Shown one piece after another: positions 1 to 5,461 of a stretch of DNA of 7,980 nucleotides (the first letter of the stretch is position 1; each line of letters begins with the position of its first letter). The notes beneath the pieces are model-generated. The model did no database searches. It was not told the origin of the DNA and was given only the letters and a program-made list of their open reading frames with translations. The stretch comes from Chloroflexota bacterium (lineage in GTDB: Bacteria > Chloroflexota > UBA4733), in NCBI GenBank assembly GCA_025980355.1, contig JAICXR010000134.1, positions 1 to 7,980 of the forward strand, in the 5' to 3' direction. Position numbers and translations under genes: made by a program.

Positions 1-40
1 CGGCCGGCCTGCGTGGTGAACGAGTAAGCGATTTGGGAAC

Positions 41-50
41 GAGGAAGAGG
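41..50 (+). promoter_or_regulatory. Ribosome binding site for the GTG-started HAD gene
   Basis: GAGGAAGAGG lies 4 nt before the GTG at 55 (9 nt counted from its AGGA core). It supports GTG as the start, because no other start codon exists between the in-frame TAA at 25-27 and position 55. Confidence 0.6.
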
Positions 51-54
51 ACAC

Positions 55-723
55 GTGGTACCGCAATTACTGGTCTCGGATTTCGCCGGCACGGCGATGA
101 AGGAGGAGGGCGGCGTCCTGACCGCCTACCGGCTGGCGCTGACCGCCCACGATATCCCGTTCACGGAGGAGGACCTGGCCGCGCGGCGGGGGGCCAACAA
201 GCGCGCCGTATTCCGGGAGCTCGCAGCGCGCAACCGGCCCAGCGGGGAGGCGAATGACGTCGCCGACCGGGCGCTCGCCCGCTTCGAGGAGGCGCTGCGC
301 GAGGAATATACGACCGGCGAGGTGCGGGAGGTGGACGGCGCCGAGACCGCCTTCCGCCAGCTCAAGGCCGCCGGCGTCAAGCTGGCGCTGACCAGCGGCT
401 TCGACCGCGGCCTCGTCGACCTCCTGGTCCGCCGCTTGCGCTGGGAGGGGCTGTTCGACTTCGTCCTCTCCGGCGGCGACGCGCCGGCCGGGCGGCCGGC
501 GCCCTTTTTCATCTACCGCACGATGATGGACCTTGGGGTCCACGATGTCCGCCGCGTCGCGGTGGTCGGCGACACGCCGCTCGACCTCCAGGCCGGCATG
601 AACGCCCGCGCCGGTTGGGTGATCGGCGTGCTCAGCGGCGCGCACGGCCTGGAGGCCCTCGGCGCCACCGAGCACACGCACCTCCTGCCCAGCGTGGCGT
701 CGTTGCCCGCGCTGTTTGGCTAG
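55..723 (+). CDS. Phosphonatase-like HAD-superfamily hydrolase (PhnX-like)
   Basis: A 222-residue cytosolic HAD hydrolase. Motif I is SDFAGT with nucleophile Asp9. Ala11 sits where HAD phosphatases have the acid/base Asp, and this DxAGT form is the hallmark of phosphonoacetaldehyde hydrolase (PhnX) and its relatives. Motif II is LALTSGF (Thr113), GRPAPFF with Arg147 follows as in PhnX, and motif IV is VGDTPLDLQAG (Asp173, Asp177). In the small cap, RRGANKRAVFR places Lys49 where PhnX has its Schiff-base Lys (GLLK). At 222 residues it is shorter than PhnX (about 265), which fits the 'phosphonatase-like' subgroup of unproven substrate. A C-P bond cleaving role is therefore possible, not shown. 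The GTG start is forced: an in-frame TAA lies at 25-27 with no ATG, GTG or TTG between, and a purine-rich RBS (GAGGAAGAGG) precedes it. It is convergent with the aldo/keto reductase gene. Confidence 0.88.
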   Translation: MVPQLLVSDFAGTAMKEEGGVLTAYRLALTAHDIPFTEEDLAARRGANKRAVFRELAARNRPSGEANDVADRALARFEEALREEYTTGEVREVDGAETAFRQLKAAGVKLALTSGFDRGLVDLLVRRLRWEGLFDFVLSGGDAPAGRPAPFFIYRTMMDLGVHDVRRVAVVGDTPLDLQAGMNARAGWVIGVLSGAHGLEALGATEHTHLLPSVASLPALFG

Positions 724-733
724 CCCGGACCAG

Positions 734-756
734 GGCCGCGACTGCGGTCTGCGGCC
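734..756 (+). repeat. 23-bp hairpin repeat core, copy 1
   Basis: The repeat folds on itself: GGCCGCGAC (734-742), loop TGCG (743-746), GTC (747-749), a bulged T750, then GCGGCC (751-756). The 9-bp GC-rich stem starts 10 nt after the HAD stop codon. No T-run follows, so if it acts as a terminator it is not of the classical E. coli type. Confidence 0.75.
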
Positions 757-847
757 AAGGACCACGCCGACTGCGGTCGGGATGCATCTTCCGGTGAAGT
801 TGGCGGTAGGCGATTCGCGATGCGACCGCAGTCGCCCTTCGTCGCTT

Positions 848-870
848 GGCCGCAGACCGCAGTCGCGGCC
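848..870 (-). repeat. 23-bp hairpin repeat core, copy 2 (reverse orientation)
   Basis: This is the exact reverse complement of the copy at 734-756. It forms GGCCGC, a bulged A854, GAC, loop CGCA (858-861), GTC and GCGGCC. It lies 22 nt beyond the stop codon of the minus-strand aldo/keto reductase, a position mirroring copy 1 behind the HAD gene. The sequence 848-874 is identical to 2426-2452. Confidence 0.75.
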
Positions 871-892
871 CCGCCCCGGCCCGCTCTTCCCC

Positions 893-1840
893 TCACCCTC
901 CGGCCGGGCCGTCCAAGATCTCCGCGATCTGCTGCAGCTCGGCTTCCGTGAGCTTCACGCCGCTGGCGGCGGCATTTTCTTGGAGTTGTTCCGGGCGGCT
1001 GGCGCCGACGATGCAACTGGAGACGACCGGCTGGCGGAGGATCCAGGCCAACGCCAACTGCGACAGCGTGAGGTCACGGCCTTTGGCGAGTGACGCAAGG
1101 CGCTGCAGCCGGGGCAGCTGCTCCTGCAAGCGCTGGGCGAAGCGCTCGTTGCCGGCGCCGCGCGTCCCTTCCGGGATGTCGCCGCCGACGTATTTGTCGC
1201 TGAGCAGCCCCTGGGCCAGCGGGGAGTAGACGATCAGACCCAGGCCGTCCTTCTCGCAGCGCGGGATCTCCGCCCGTTCGATGTTACGCACCAACATGCT
1301 GTAATTCGGCTGGAGCGAGATGAAGTACTCCAGATTGCGGCGATCGCTGATACCGGTGGCCTCGGCGATCATGTCGGCCGAGTAGTTGGAACAGCCGATG
1401 TAGCGCACCTTGCCCTGGCGGACCAGGTCGGTCAAGGCGCCGAGCGTCTCCGCCTGCGGCGTGGCCGGGTCCGGATGGTGGCACTGGTAGAGGTCGATGT
1501 AGTCAGTCCCCAAGCGCCGCAGGCTGGCCTCGCAGGCCTCGAAGAGGTGTTTGCGCGAGAGGCCCTCCGCGTTCGGTCCCTTCCCCATTCGGCCGCGCGC
1601 CTTGGTGGCGATCACCATCTCGGCGCGGTTCTTCCCGGCGAGCCAACGCCCGGTCACCTCTTCCGCCTTGCCGCCGGAATAGACGTCGGCGGTATCGATC
1701 AGGTTGATACCCAGGTCGACGGCGTTGTCCAGGACGGCGAAGGCAGCCGCCTCATCCAGGCGTTGCCCGAAGTTCTGCCAGGTACCGAGCGAGATCTCCG
1801 AAACCTTGAGTCCGCTCCGCCCCAGTTGCCGGTATTCCAT
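893..1840 (-). CDS. Aldo/keto reductase family oxidoreductase
   Basis: A 315-residue NAD(P)H-dependent TIM-barrel oxidoreductase of the Kv-beta/YghZ-like branch, expected to reduce aldehydes or ketones (or oxidise sugar alcohols) in the cytoplasm. The N-terminus MEYRQLGRSGLKVSEISLGTW is typical of the family. The catalytic tetrad is complete: Asp49 and Tyr54 in IDTADVYS, Lys80 in IATKARG, and His121 in LYQCHHPD. Later landmarks are IGCSNYSA (149-155), LQPNYSML (176-183), VYSPLAQGLL (204-213) and the cofactor-phosphate region IVGASRPEQLQEN (277-289). Length is normal for the family. The ATG at 1838-1840 has AAGGA at 1850-1854, 9 nt upstream. The gene appears monocistronic: divergent from the small gene at 2032 and convergent with the HAD gene. 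The substrate is unknown. Confidence 0.93.
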   Translation of the reverse strand: MEYRQLGRSGLKVSEISLGTWQNFGQRLDEAAAFAVLDNAVDLGINLIDTADVYSGGKAEEVTGRWLAGKNRAEMVIATKARGRMGKGPNAEGLSRKHLFEACEASLRRLGTDYIDLYQCHHPDPATPQAETLGALTDLVRQGKVRYIGCSNYSADMIAEATGISDRRNLEYFISLQPNYSMLVRNIERAEIPRCEKDGLGLIVYSPLAQGLLSDKYVGGDIPEGTRGAGNERFAQRLQEQLPRLQRLASLAKGRDLTLSQLALAWILRQPVVSSCIVGASRPEQLQENAAASGVKLTEAELQQIAEILDGPAGG

Positions 1841-1869
1841 ACTCCCGCATCCTTCTACTGTCCAGGTCT

Positions 1870-1898
1870 ACTATCCGGGTCTGACGTTGACGCATCAG
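1870..1898 (-). promoter_or_regulatory. Possible promoter of the aldo/keto reductase gene
   Basis: On the minus strand, CTGATG (1893-1898) and GATAGT (1870-1875) are separated by 17 nt. They match the sigma-70 -35 and -10 boxes at 3/6 and 4/6 positions, and the -10 lies 29 nt before the ATG. The match is weak and rests mainly on spacing. Confidence 0.22.
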
Positions 1899-1903
1899 GA
1901 TAG
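1871..1903. promoter_or_regulatory. Imperfect inverted repeat, possible operator
   Basis: CTATCC (1871-1876) is mirrored by GGATAG (1898-1903), and CTGA (1881-1884) by TCAG (1895-1898). The inner part contains a direct repeat of TGACG (1882-1886 and 1888-1892). It overlaps the weak promoter candidate of the aldo/keto reductase in the divergent gap, which is where a repressor site could lie. In GC-rich DNA this AT-containing symmetry is somewhat notable, but chance is not excluded. Confidence 0.25.
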
Positions 1904-2021
1904 GGCATGCCGGCCAGGAAATGGGCGGCCCCGGCGCCGGATATCAGCCGAATGGCGGATGTCCCGGCCGCGGGTGGGCCGGATGCCGTATGCTGAACGG
2001 AGGCGACCAGAAGGACGAAGT

Positions 2022-2027
2022 GGGGAA
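2022..2027 (+). promoter_or_regulatory. Ribosome binding site favouring the start at 2032
   Basis: GGGGAA at 2022-2027 is well placed for the ATG at 2032. The ATGs at 1921 and 1990 lie further upstream in the same frame. The first has no recognisable RBS; the second has at best a weak purine stretch. The peptide they would add is Gly/Pro/Cys-rich and does not look like protein. Confidence 0.45.
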
Positions 2028-2031
2028 TGAC

Positions 2032-2379
2032 ATGACGATGTGGACGATGACGTTTCTGGTTGAGCCATGGCCGGACACGCCGTGGGACCGCCGGGACCTG
2101 GAGCGCTGGCAGCAGGAGTCGGCCCAGCATACCTATACGATAGTGAAGGATCGGCGCAACGTGGAGATCAGCACGACCTGCGAGGCGGATAACGAGAGCG
2201 CCGCGATCGCGGCGGGGCGGGCCCAGGTCGACGCCTTCTTCCCGCCATCGCGCTACGCGGTGCAGAACCCCCAGGTCGGCCGCTCGGCGGACACGCAGCG
2301 CATGTTACGGGCCGGCGCGGCGCTCTTCCTGCGCAACACGGCGGCCACGATCTTCCGGGAGAAGGGCCAGGCGGAGTAG
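2032..2379 (+). CDS. Small hypothetical protein, 115 residues
   Basis: I do not recognise this family. The predicted protein begins MTMWTMTFLVEPWPDTPW, is Trp-rich at its N-terminus, and ends in a helical, Ala-rich segment (AGAALFLRNTAATIFREKG). It has no signal peptide, membrane segment or Cys metal motif, so it is presumably cytosolic. The central part (HTYTIVKDRRNVEIST, then CEADNESAAIAAGRAQVDAF) reads like a beta-strand pair followed by a helix, as in a small alpha/beta domain. In-frame ATGs at 1921 and 1990 would add 37 or 14 residues. I prefer 2032 because of GGGGAA 4-9 nt upstream; ATG 2038 is a further option. It stands alone between the divergent aldo/keto reductase gene and the convergent aminotransferase gene. 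Coding character is supported by normal composition and by the hairpin terminator placed after its stop. Confidence 0.65.
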   Translation: MTMWTMTFLVEPWPDTPWDRRDLERWQQESAQHTYTIVKDRRNVEISTTCEADNESAAIAAGRAQVDAFFPPSRYAVQNPQVGRSADTQRMLRAGAALFLRNTAATIFREKGQAE

Positions 2380-2394
2380 CGCCGCGGGCGATGG

Positions 2395-2416
2395 CGAAGG
2401 CGCGACGCGACCTTCG
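2395..2416 (+). terminator. Small hairpin after the hypothetical gene
   Basis: CGAAGG (2395-2400) pairs with CCTTCG (2411-2416) around a GC-rich 10-nt loop, 15 nt after the stop codon at 2379. It sits immediately before the larger hairpin at 2421-2453. No T-run follows. It may be part of a two-hairpin transcription stop. Confidence 0.35.
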
Positions 2417-2420
2417 GGGG

Positions 2421-2453
2421 AGCGGGGCCGCAGACCGCAGTCGCGGCCCCGCT
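2421..2453. terminator. Strong bidirectional hairpin carrying repeat core copy 3
   Basis: AGCGGGGCCGC (2421-2431) pairs perfectly with GCGGCCCCGCT (2443-2453). Inside, GAC (2433-2435) pairs with GTC (2440-2442) around a CGCA loop (2436-2439), leaving A2432 bulged. The stem is 14 bp. It lies between the convergent stops of the hypothetical gene (2379) and the aminotransferase (2467), so it can serve both strands. Positions 2426-2448 are identical to the 23-bp core at 848-870, about 1.6 kb away. There is no T-run, so the terminator role is an inference from position and stem stability. Confidence 0.6.
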
Positions 2454-2466
2454 CGATATCCAAGCG

Positions 2467-3768
2467 TCAGCGCGAACGCCCCGCCCCCGCGGTCACCTCG
2501 CCTTGCGGCACCTCGTCCACGTGGGCACGGATCTTCCGAATGGCCTCCAGGATCCGATCCATGTCGGACTGGGGACCCAGGAACAGGCGGTGGGACAGCA
2601 CGACGGCCTCGTCGCGGTAGATGCGCTCGGCCTCCGGGCACTCCATGCGGCGGTAGTCCACGTCGGTGTCGCTGTAGGGATTGCGGATCGGGAAGCCGGT
2701 GCGACCGAAGTTCTCCTGCCAGTTGGCGAAGACGGGGTTGTGGTAGAGCGGTTCCGTGTGGCCCGTGCCGCCTTGCACCCCTTCCGCGTTGAGGGCGCGC
2801 AGGAAGGCGCGGCGGGAAATGCCGCCGAATGCATCCGACTGGAACTTGAAGTGCCACATGTAGAAGCCCCAGCGCGTGACGCGGGGATCCCGGAAGATCG
2901 GCGCGACGCCGTCGATCTCCTCCAGTCCCTTCGCCAGATACATCGCGTTGCGCTCGCGGATTTTCGTCTGTTCCGGTAGTCGCGACAACTGGGCGAGGCC
3001 GATGGCACCCTGCCATTCCGTCATGCGCAGGTTGCTGGCGGGGACATGGTGCTCGTAGAATGGCCGGCCGCGGATGCGCCCGATGTGGTGGTAGGAGTAG
3101 GCGCGCTCGGCGATGGCGTCGTCGTTGGTCAGCACCATGCCACCCTCGCCGGTCGGCAACTGCTTGAAGGCCTGGAACGAAAAGGTGCCGATGGGCCCGA
3201 TGGCGCCCGTGCCGACGCCTTTCCACTGCGAACCGTGGGAATGTGCACAGTCGGAGACGATCTGCACACCGGTGCGGCGCTGGAGGTCCAGCAGCGCATC
3301 CATGTCGCAGGGCATGCCGCCGTAGTCGACGGCGACGATGGCGCGGGTGCGGGAGGTGATGGCGGCCTCCGCCGCGACGGGGTCGATCGTGTAGTTGCGG
3401 GGATCGATATCGACGAAGATCGGCACGGCGCCCACCTGGATCGGCGCGGTGGCCGAGGCGACGAAGGTCGACGCCGGGACGATCACCTCGTCGCCGGCCT
3501 CGACGCCGACCGCCTTCAGCGCGCACTCGATGGCGACGGTGCCGTTGGCGACGGCGACACCGTGCTTGGCATCCTGGAAGTGGGCAAAGGCGGTCTCGAA
3601 CTGCCCGACCTTGGATTGCGCCGGGTCATCGTAGCCGCCGCGCCACCACTTCCCGCTCTCCAAGACCTCCATGAGCATTCGGCGCTCGGTGTCGTCCCAG
3701 ACCGGCCAGGCCGAACCGATGGGTTCGGTGATCGTCTTCGGTCCGCCGTTGATTGCAAGATGTGCCAT
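2467..3768 (-). CDS. DegT/DnrJ/EryC1/StrS family PLP-dependent aminotransferase
   Basis: A 433-residue fold-type I aminotransferase of the sugar/cyclitol class, which transfers an amino group to a keto-sugar or keto-inositol using PLP. The PLP lysine is Lys202 in FSFQAFKQLPTGEGGM, the family signature. Asp173 and His176 in VSDCAHSHGS bind the cofactor ring (AHALG in many relatives). NGTVAI (75-80) is the phosphate-binding turn, VPASTFVASATA (97-108) is conserved, and NLRMTEWQGAIG (246-257) is the usual C-terminal-side motif. The N-terminus (LAINGGP, then WPVWDDTERRMLMEVLESGKW) resembles scyllo-inosose aminotransferases such as StsC and AHBA-synthase-like proteins. That is a resemblance, not proof. 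The last ~15 residues are a loose tail. It is the last gene of the minus-strand cluster, 66 bp after the lipoprotein gene. The ATG at 3766-3768 has GAGAGG a few bases upstream. Confidence 0.92.
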   Translation of the reverse strand: MAHLAINGGPKTITEPIGSAWPVWDDTERRMLMEVLESGKWWRGGYDDPAQSKVGQFETAFAHFQDAKHGVAVANGTVAIECALKAVGVEAGDEVIVPASTFVASATAPIQVGAVPIFVDIDPRNYTIDPVAAEAAITSRTRAIVAVDYGGMPCDMDALLDLQRRTGVQIVSDCAHSHGSQWKGVGTGAIGPIGTFSFQAFKQLPTGEGGMVLTNDDAIAERAYSYHHIGRIRGRPFYEHHVPASNLRMTEWQGAIGLAQLSRLPEQTKIRERNAMYLAKGLEEIDGVAPIFRDPRVTRWGFYMWHFKFQSDAFGGISRRAFLRALNAEGVQGGTGHTEPLYHNPVFANWQENFGRTGFPIRNPYSDTDVDYRRMECPEAERIYRDEAVVLSHRLFLGPQSDMDRILEAIRKIRAHVDEVPQGEVTAGAGRSR

Positions 3769-3834
3769 GGGTCGCCTCTCTTGTCCTCTTCTCGGTTCGT
3801 CGCGGGTGCCGTGCCGACGAGCGTCGTCCTCGCG

Positions 3835-5445
3835 CTACCAGCCCGGCTTCTGGGCGCTGAACTGTTGCTGCTTCTGGTCCGCCAGTTGCTGGGCCTGGGT
3901 CAGGGCGGCTTCGACGGTGGTCGTCCCCTTCAGGACGTTGTTGACGGCGGTGTTGAGGAAACCCGTGGCGTCGCTGTAAGTCGGCGCGACCGGGAAGGGA
4001 TGCAACAACTCCGGCTTGGCCATTTCGACCAGGACGTTACCATAGGGCACGCCCTTCAGGAATTTCGGATCGTTCGCCATCGCCGGTGTCGGCGGCACGT
4101 TCGCCTCCCCGACGCACCAGGCCAGCACCGGGTCGGCCGAGTCCATGAAGAGCATGAACTGCATCGACTCCTGGGGATGCTTCACGCCGACGGGCAGCAC
4201 GAAGGTGTCGGAGCCGATGACGGTGTTCGTACCGGGCGCGGTGCCTGGCGCGGTGGGGATCATGCCGACGCCGTATTCCAGGGACGGCGAGTCGACATTG
4301 TAGTTGTAGAGCGGCACCCAGTCGCCAACGATCTGCTGGCCGAGCTTGCCGGAGCCCAGCCCCGTCACCTTGCCGGTGAAGGTCTTCGTCAAGGCATTGA
4401 CGGCATTGATGTCGCTAAGTCGCTTGAGGTACTGCTGGTACCAGGTAAGGGCGTCCCGGGCCTGGGGAGTATCGAAGGTCCACTTCCCGTTCTTCGCGTC
4501 GTATATGTCACCGCCGCGCGCGGCGATCCACAGGGAGATGTTGGCGCTCAGCCAGGGGATGAACCCGGCCTGGGCGATGGAGCCATCCGCCTGCTTCTTG
4601 TCCAGCTTCGCGGCGGCGTCGTCCAGCGCCGCGATCTGGGTCGGCGGCGCATCGGCGTTGAGGCCGGCGGCGCGGAATAGCGCCTTATTCCAGACGAAGA
4701 CGTTGGTGTCGTACTCCTGGAGGAGACACCAGAGCTTGCCATGGAAGTTCTGCATGTTCCAGACCCAGGAGAAGTAGTCCTGCTGCTTGATCCCCAGCTG
4801 GCCGGCCCACTCGTCCATCGGTTGGATCAGGCCGTTGGCCGCCCACTGGACGGCGATCGGGAAGCCGGAGGTCAGGATGCCATCGGGCGGGGTGCCGGCG
4901 ACCATCGCGCTGGTGTACTTCTCGGAATTATTGCTTCCGCTGATGTAATGCATGGTCACGCTGATGTCGGGATGCTGCTGCGTGAACTTCTGCGCCCACG
5001 GATTCAGCAAACCCTGATCGATGGGGCCGGCGACCTCGGACCAGAACTCGAGGTTGATCGCGCCCTTGCCGAACGCCGCGGTATCACCTGGCGTTGCGGA
5101 GGCCGCCGCCGACGATGACGCCGCCTTGGCCACGCTGCTGGAGGTCGCCGTCGTCGCGGCGGCAACGGCAGTGCTTGCCGGAGCGGACGACGTGGCGGCG
5201 CTGCTGAGCGAAGCAGACGACGTGGCGGCGCTGCTGACTGAAGCGGACGTTGTGGTAGCGCTACTGGCAGACGTAGCGAGAGCGGAGGCTGCATTCGTCG
5301 TCGGAGCAGCGGCACTTGATGAGGTGACTTGACCGGCCACACTGGCGGCGCCGCCGCAGGCGGCGAGCAAGGCGCTGCCGGCAACCGCGCCGAAGCTGAG
5401 CGCGCCGGCCCGGAGCAGGCCACGGCGGGTGATGTAAGTTGCCAT
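3835..5445 (-). CDS. Tat-exported lipoprotein, ABC transporter family 1 solute-binding protein
   Basis: A 536-residue extracellular sugar-type binding protein. The N-terminus ITRRGLLRAG is a twin-arginine motif. It is followed by a hydrophobic stretch and the lipobox LLAAC with Cys30, so the protein should be exported folded and lipid-anchored. Residues ~31-125 are an Ala/Ser/Thr low-complexity linker, unusually long for the family. The binding-protein fold starts at INLEFWSEVAGP (130-141). Family landmarks are MVAGTPPDGIL (181-191), NGLIQPMDEW (204-213), and HGKLWCLLQEYDTNVFVWNKALF (235-257), the typical 'GK.Y..P...N....YNK..F' region. Many Trp/Tyr residues suit carbohydrate stacking. The C-terminus PGW follows a Gln-rich helix. 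AAAGGAA (5454-5460) lies 9 nt before the ATG, in the 16-bp gap after the hydrolase stop, suggesting tight co-expression. No permease or ATPase gene is visible. Confidence 0.93.
   Translation of the reverse strand: MATYITRRGLLRAGALSFGAVAGSALLAACGGAASVAGQVTSSSAAAPTTNAASALATSASSATTTSASVSSAATSSASLSSAATSSAPASTAVAAATTATSSSVAKAASSSAAASATPGDTAAFGKGAINLEFWSEVAGPIDQGLLNPWAQKFTQQHPDISVTMHYISGSNNSEKYTSAMVAGTPPDGILTSGFPIAVQWAANGLIQPMDEWAGQLGIKQQDYFSWVWNMQNFHGKLWCLLQEYDTNVFVWNKALFRAAGLNADAPPTQIAALDDAAAKLDKKQADGSIAQAGFIPWLSANISLWIAARGGDIYDAKNGKWTFDTPQARDALTWYQQYLKRLSDINAVNALTKTFTGKVTGLGSGKLGQQIVGDWVPLYNYNVDSPSLEYGVGMIPTAPGTAPGTNTVIGSDTFVLPVGVKHPQESMQFMLFMDSADPVLAWCVGEANVPPTPAMANDPKFLKGVPYGNVLVEMAKPELLHPFPVAPTYSDATGFLNTAVNNVLKGTTTVEAALTQAQQLADQKQQQFSAQKPGW
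5181..5270 (-). repeat. 30-bp tandem repeat in the lipoprotein linker
   Basis: Three successive 30-bp units start at about 5181, 5211 and 5241. The first two share a nearly identical 25-bp stretch (5182-5206 and 5212-5236) and the third has diverged. They encode a 10-residue period seen as SVSSAATSSA then SLSSAATSSA (residues ~69-88) in the Ala/Ser/Thr linker. The repeat is in frame, so copy-number change would alter linker length without breaking the gene. Confidence 0.75.
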
Positions 5446-5453
5446 GCCCGATA

Positions 5454-5460
5454 TTCCTTT
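5454..5460 (-). promoter_or_regulatory. Ribosome binding site of the lipoprotein gene
   Basis: AAAGGAA on the minus strand ends 8 nt before the ATG at 5443-5445 and starts immediately after the upstream hydrolase stop codon (TAA at 5462-5464). This supports both the chosen start and co-transcription of the two genes. Confidence 0.6.
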
Positions 5461-5461
5461 C

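Larger units (their letters stand above)
733..871. repeat. 139-bp nested inverted repeat between convergent genes (MITE-like or terminator element)
   Basis: The outer arms 733-759 and 845-871 are perfect 27-bp reverse complements. Inside them, 768-779 and 823-834 form a second perfect 12-bp inverted repeat. The whole element thus carries four copies of the core GACTGCGGTC: at 740-749 and 769-778 on the plus strand, and at 824-833 and 855-864 on the minus strand. It fills most of the gap between the stops of the HAD gene (723) and the aldo/keto reductase gene (893). It contains no ORF of its own with coding character. The architecture suits either a bidirectional terminator or a miniature inverted-repeat element. 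I see no convincing target-site duplication at its edges. Confidence 0.8.

Noticed and set aside
1..27. Possible tail of an upstream gene
   Set aside because: One frame reads to a TAA at 25-27 and another to a TGA at 17-19. With so few codons neither can be chosen or identified.
724..880. Target-site duplication flanking the 139-bp element
   Set aside because: Short CCGG-type similarities on the two sides are not adjacent to the repeat ends and are trivial in this composition.
1964..1982. CCGGCC/GGCCGG stem-loop upstream of the small gene
   Set aside because: A 6-bp all-GC stem with a 7-nt loop is expected often at this base composition; no riboswitch or leader-peptide features accompany it.
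1921..2031. N-terminal extension of the small hypothetical protein
   Set aside because: The extra 37 codons encode a Gly/Pro/Cys-rich peptide without protein-like character and the ATG at 1921 lacks an RBS. The ATG at 2032 has a good one.
2168..3526. Minus-strand open frame of 452 codons
   Set aside because: It is an Arg/Pro/Gly-rich alternative frame of the aminotransferase, extending into the opposite-strand small gene. It has no domain.
3816..3828. Hairpin between the lipoprotein and aminotransferase genes
   Set aside because: Only 5 bp (GACGA/TCGTC) with a 3-nt loop and no T-run; common in GC-rich DNA, so not listed as a terminator.
3046..4680. Long plus-strand open frame of 544 codons
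   Set aside because: It runs antisense across the aminotransferase, the intergenic gap and the lipoprotein gene. It is Gly/Arg/Asp/Val-rich with no recognisable motif, as expected for a GC-rich shadow frame, and both sense genes are unmistakable.
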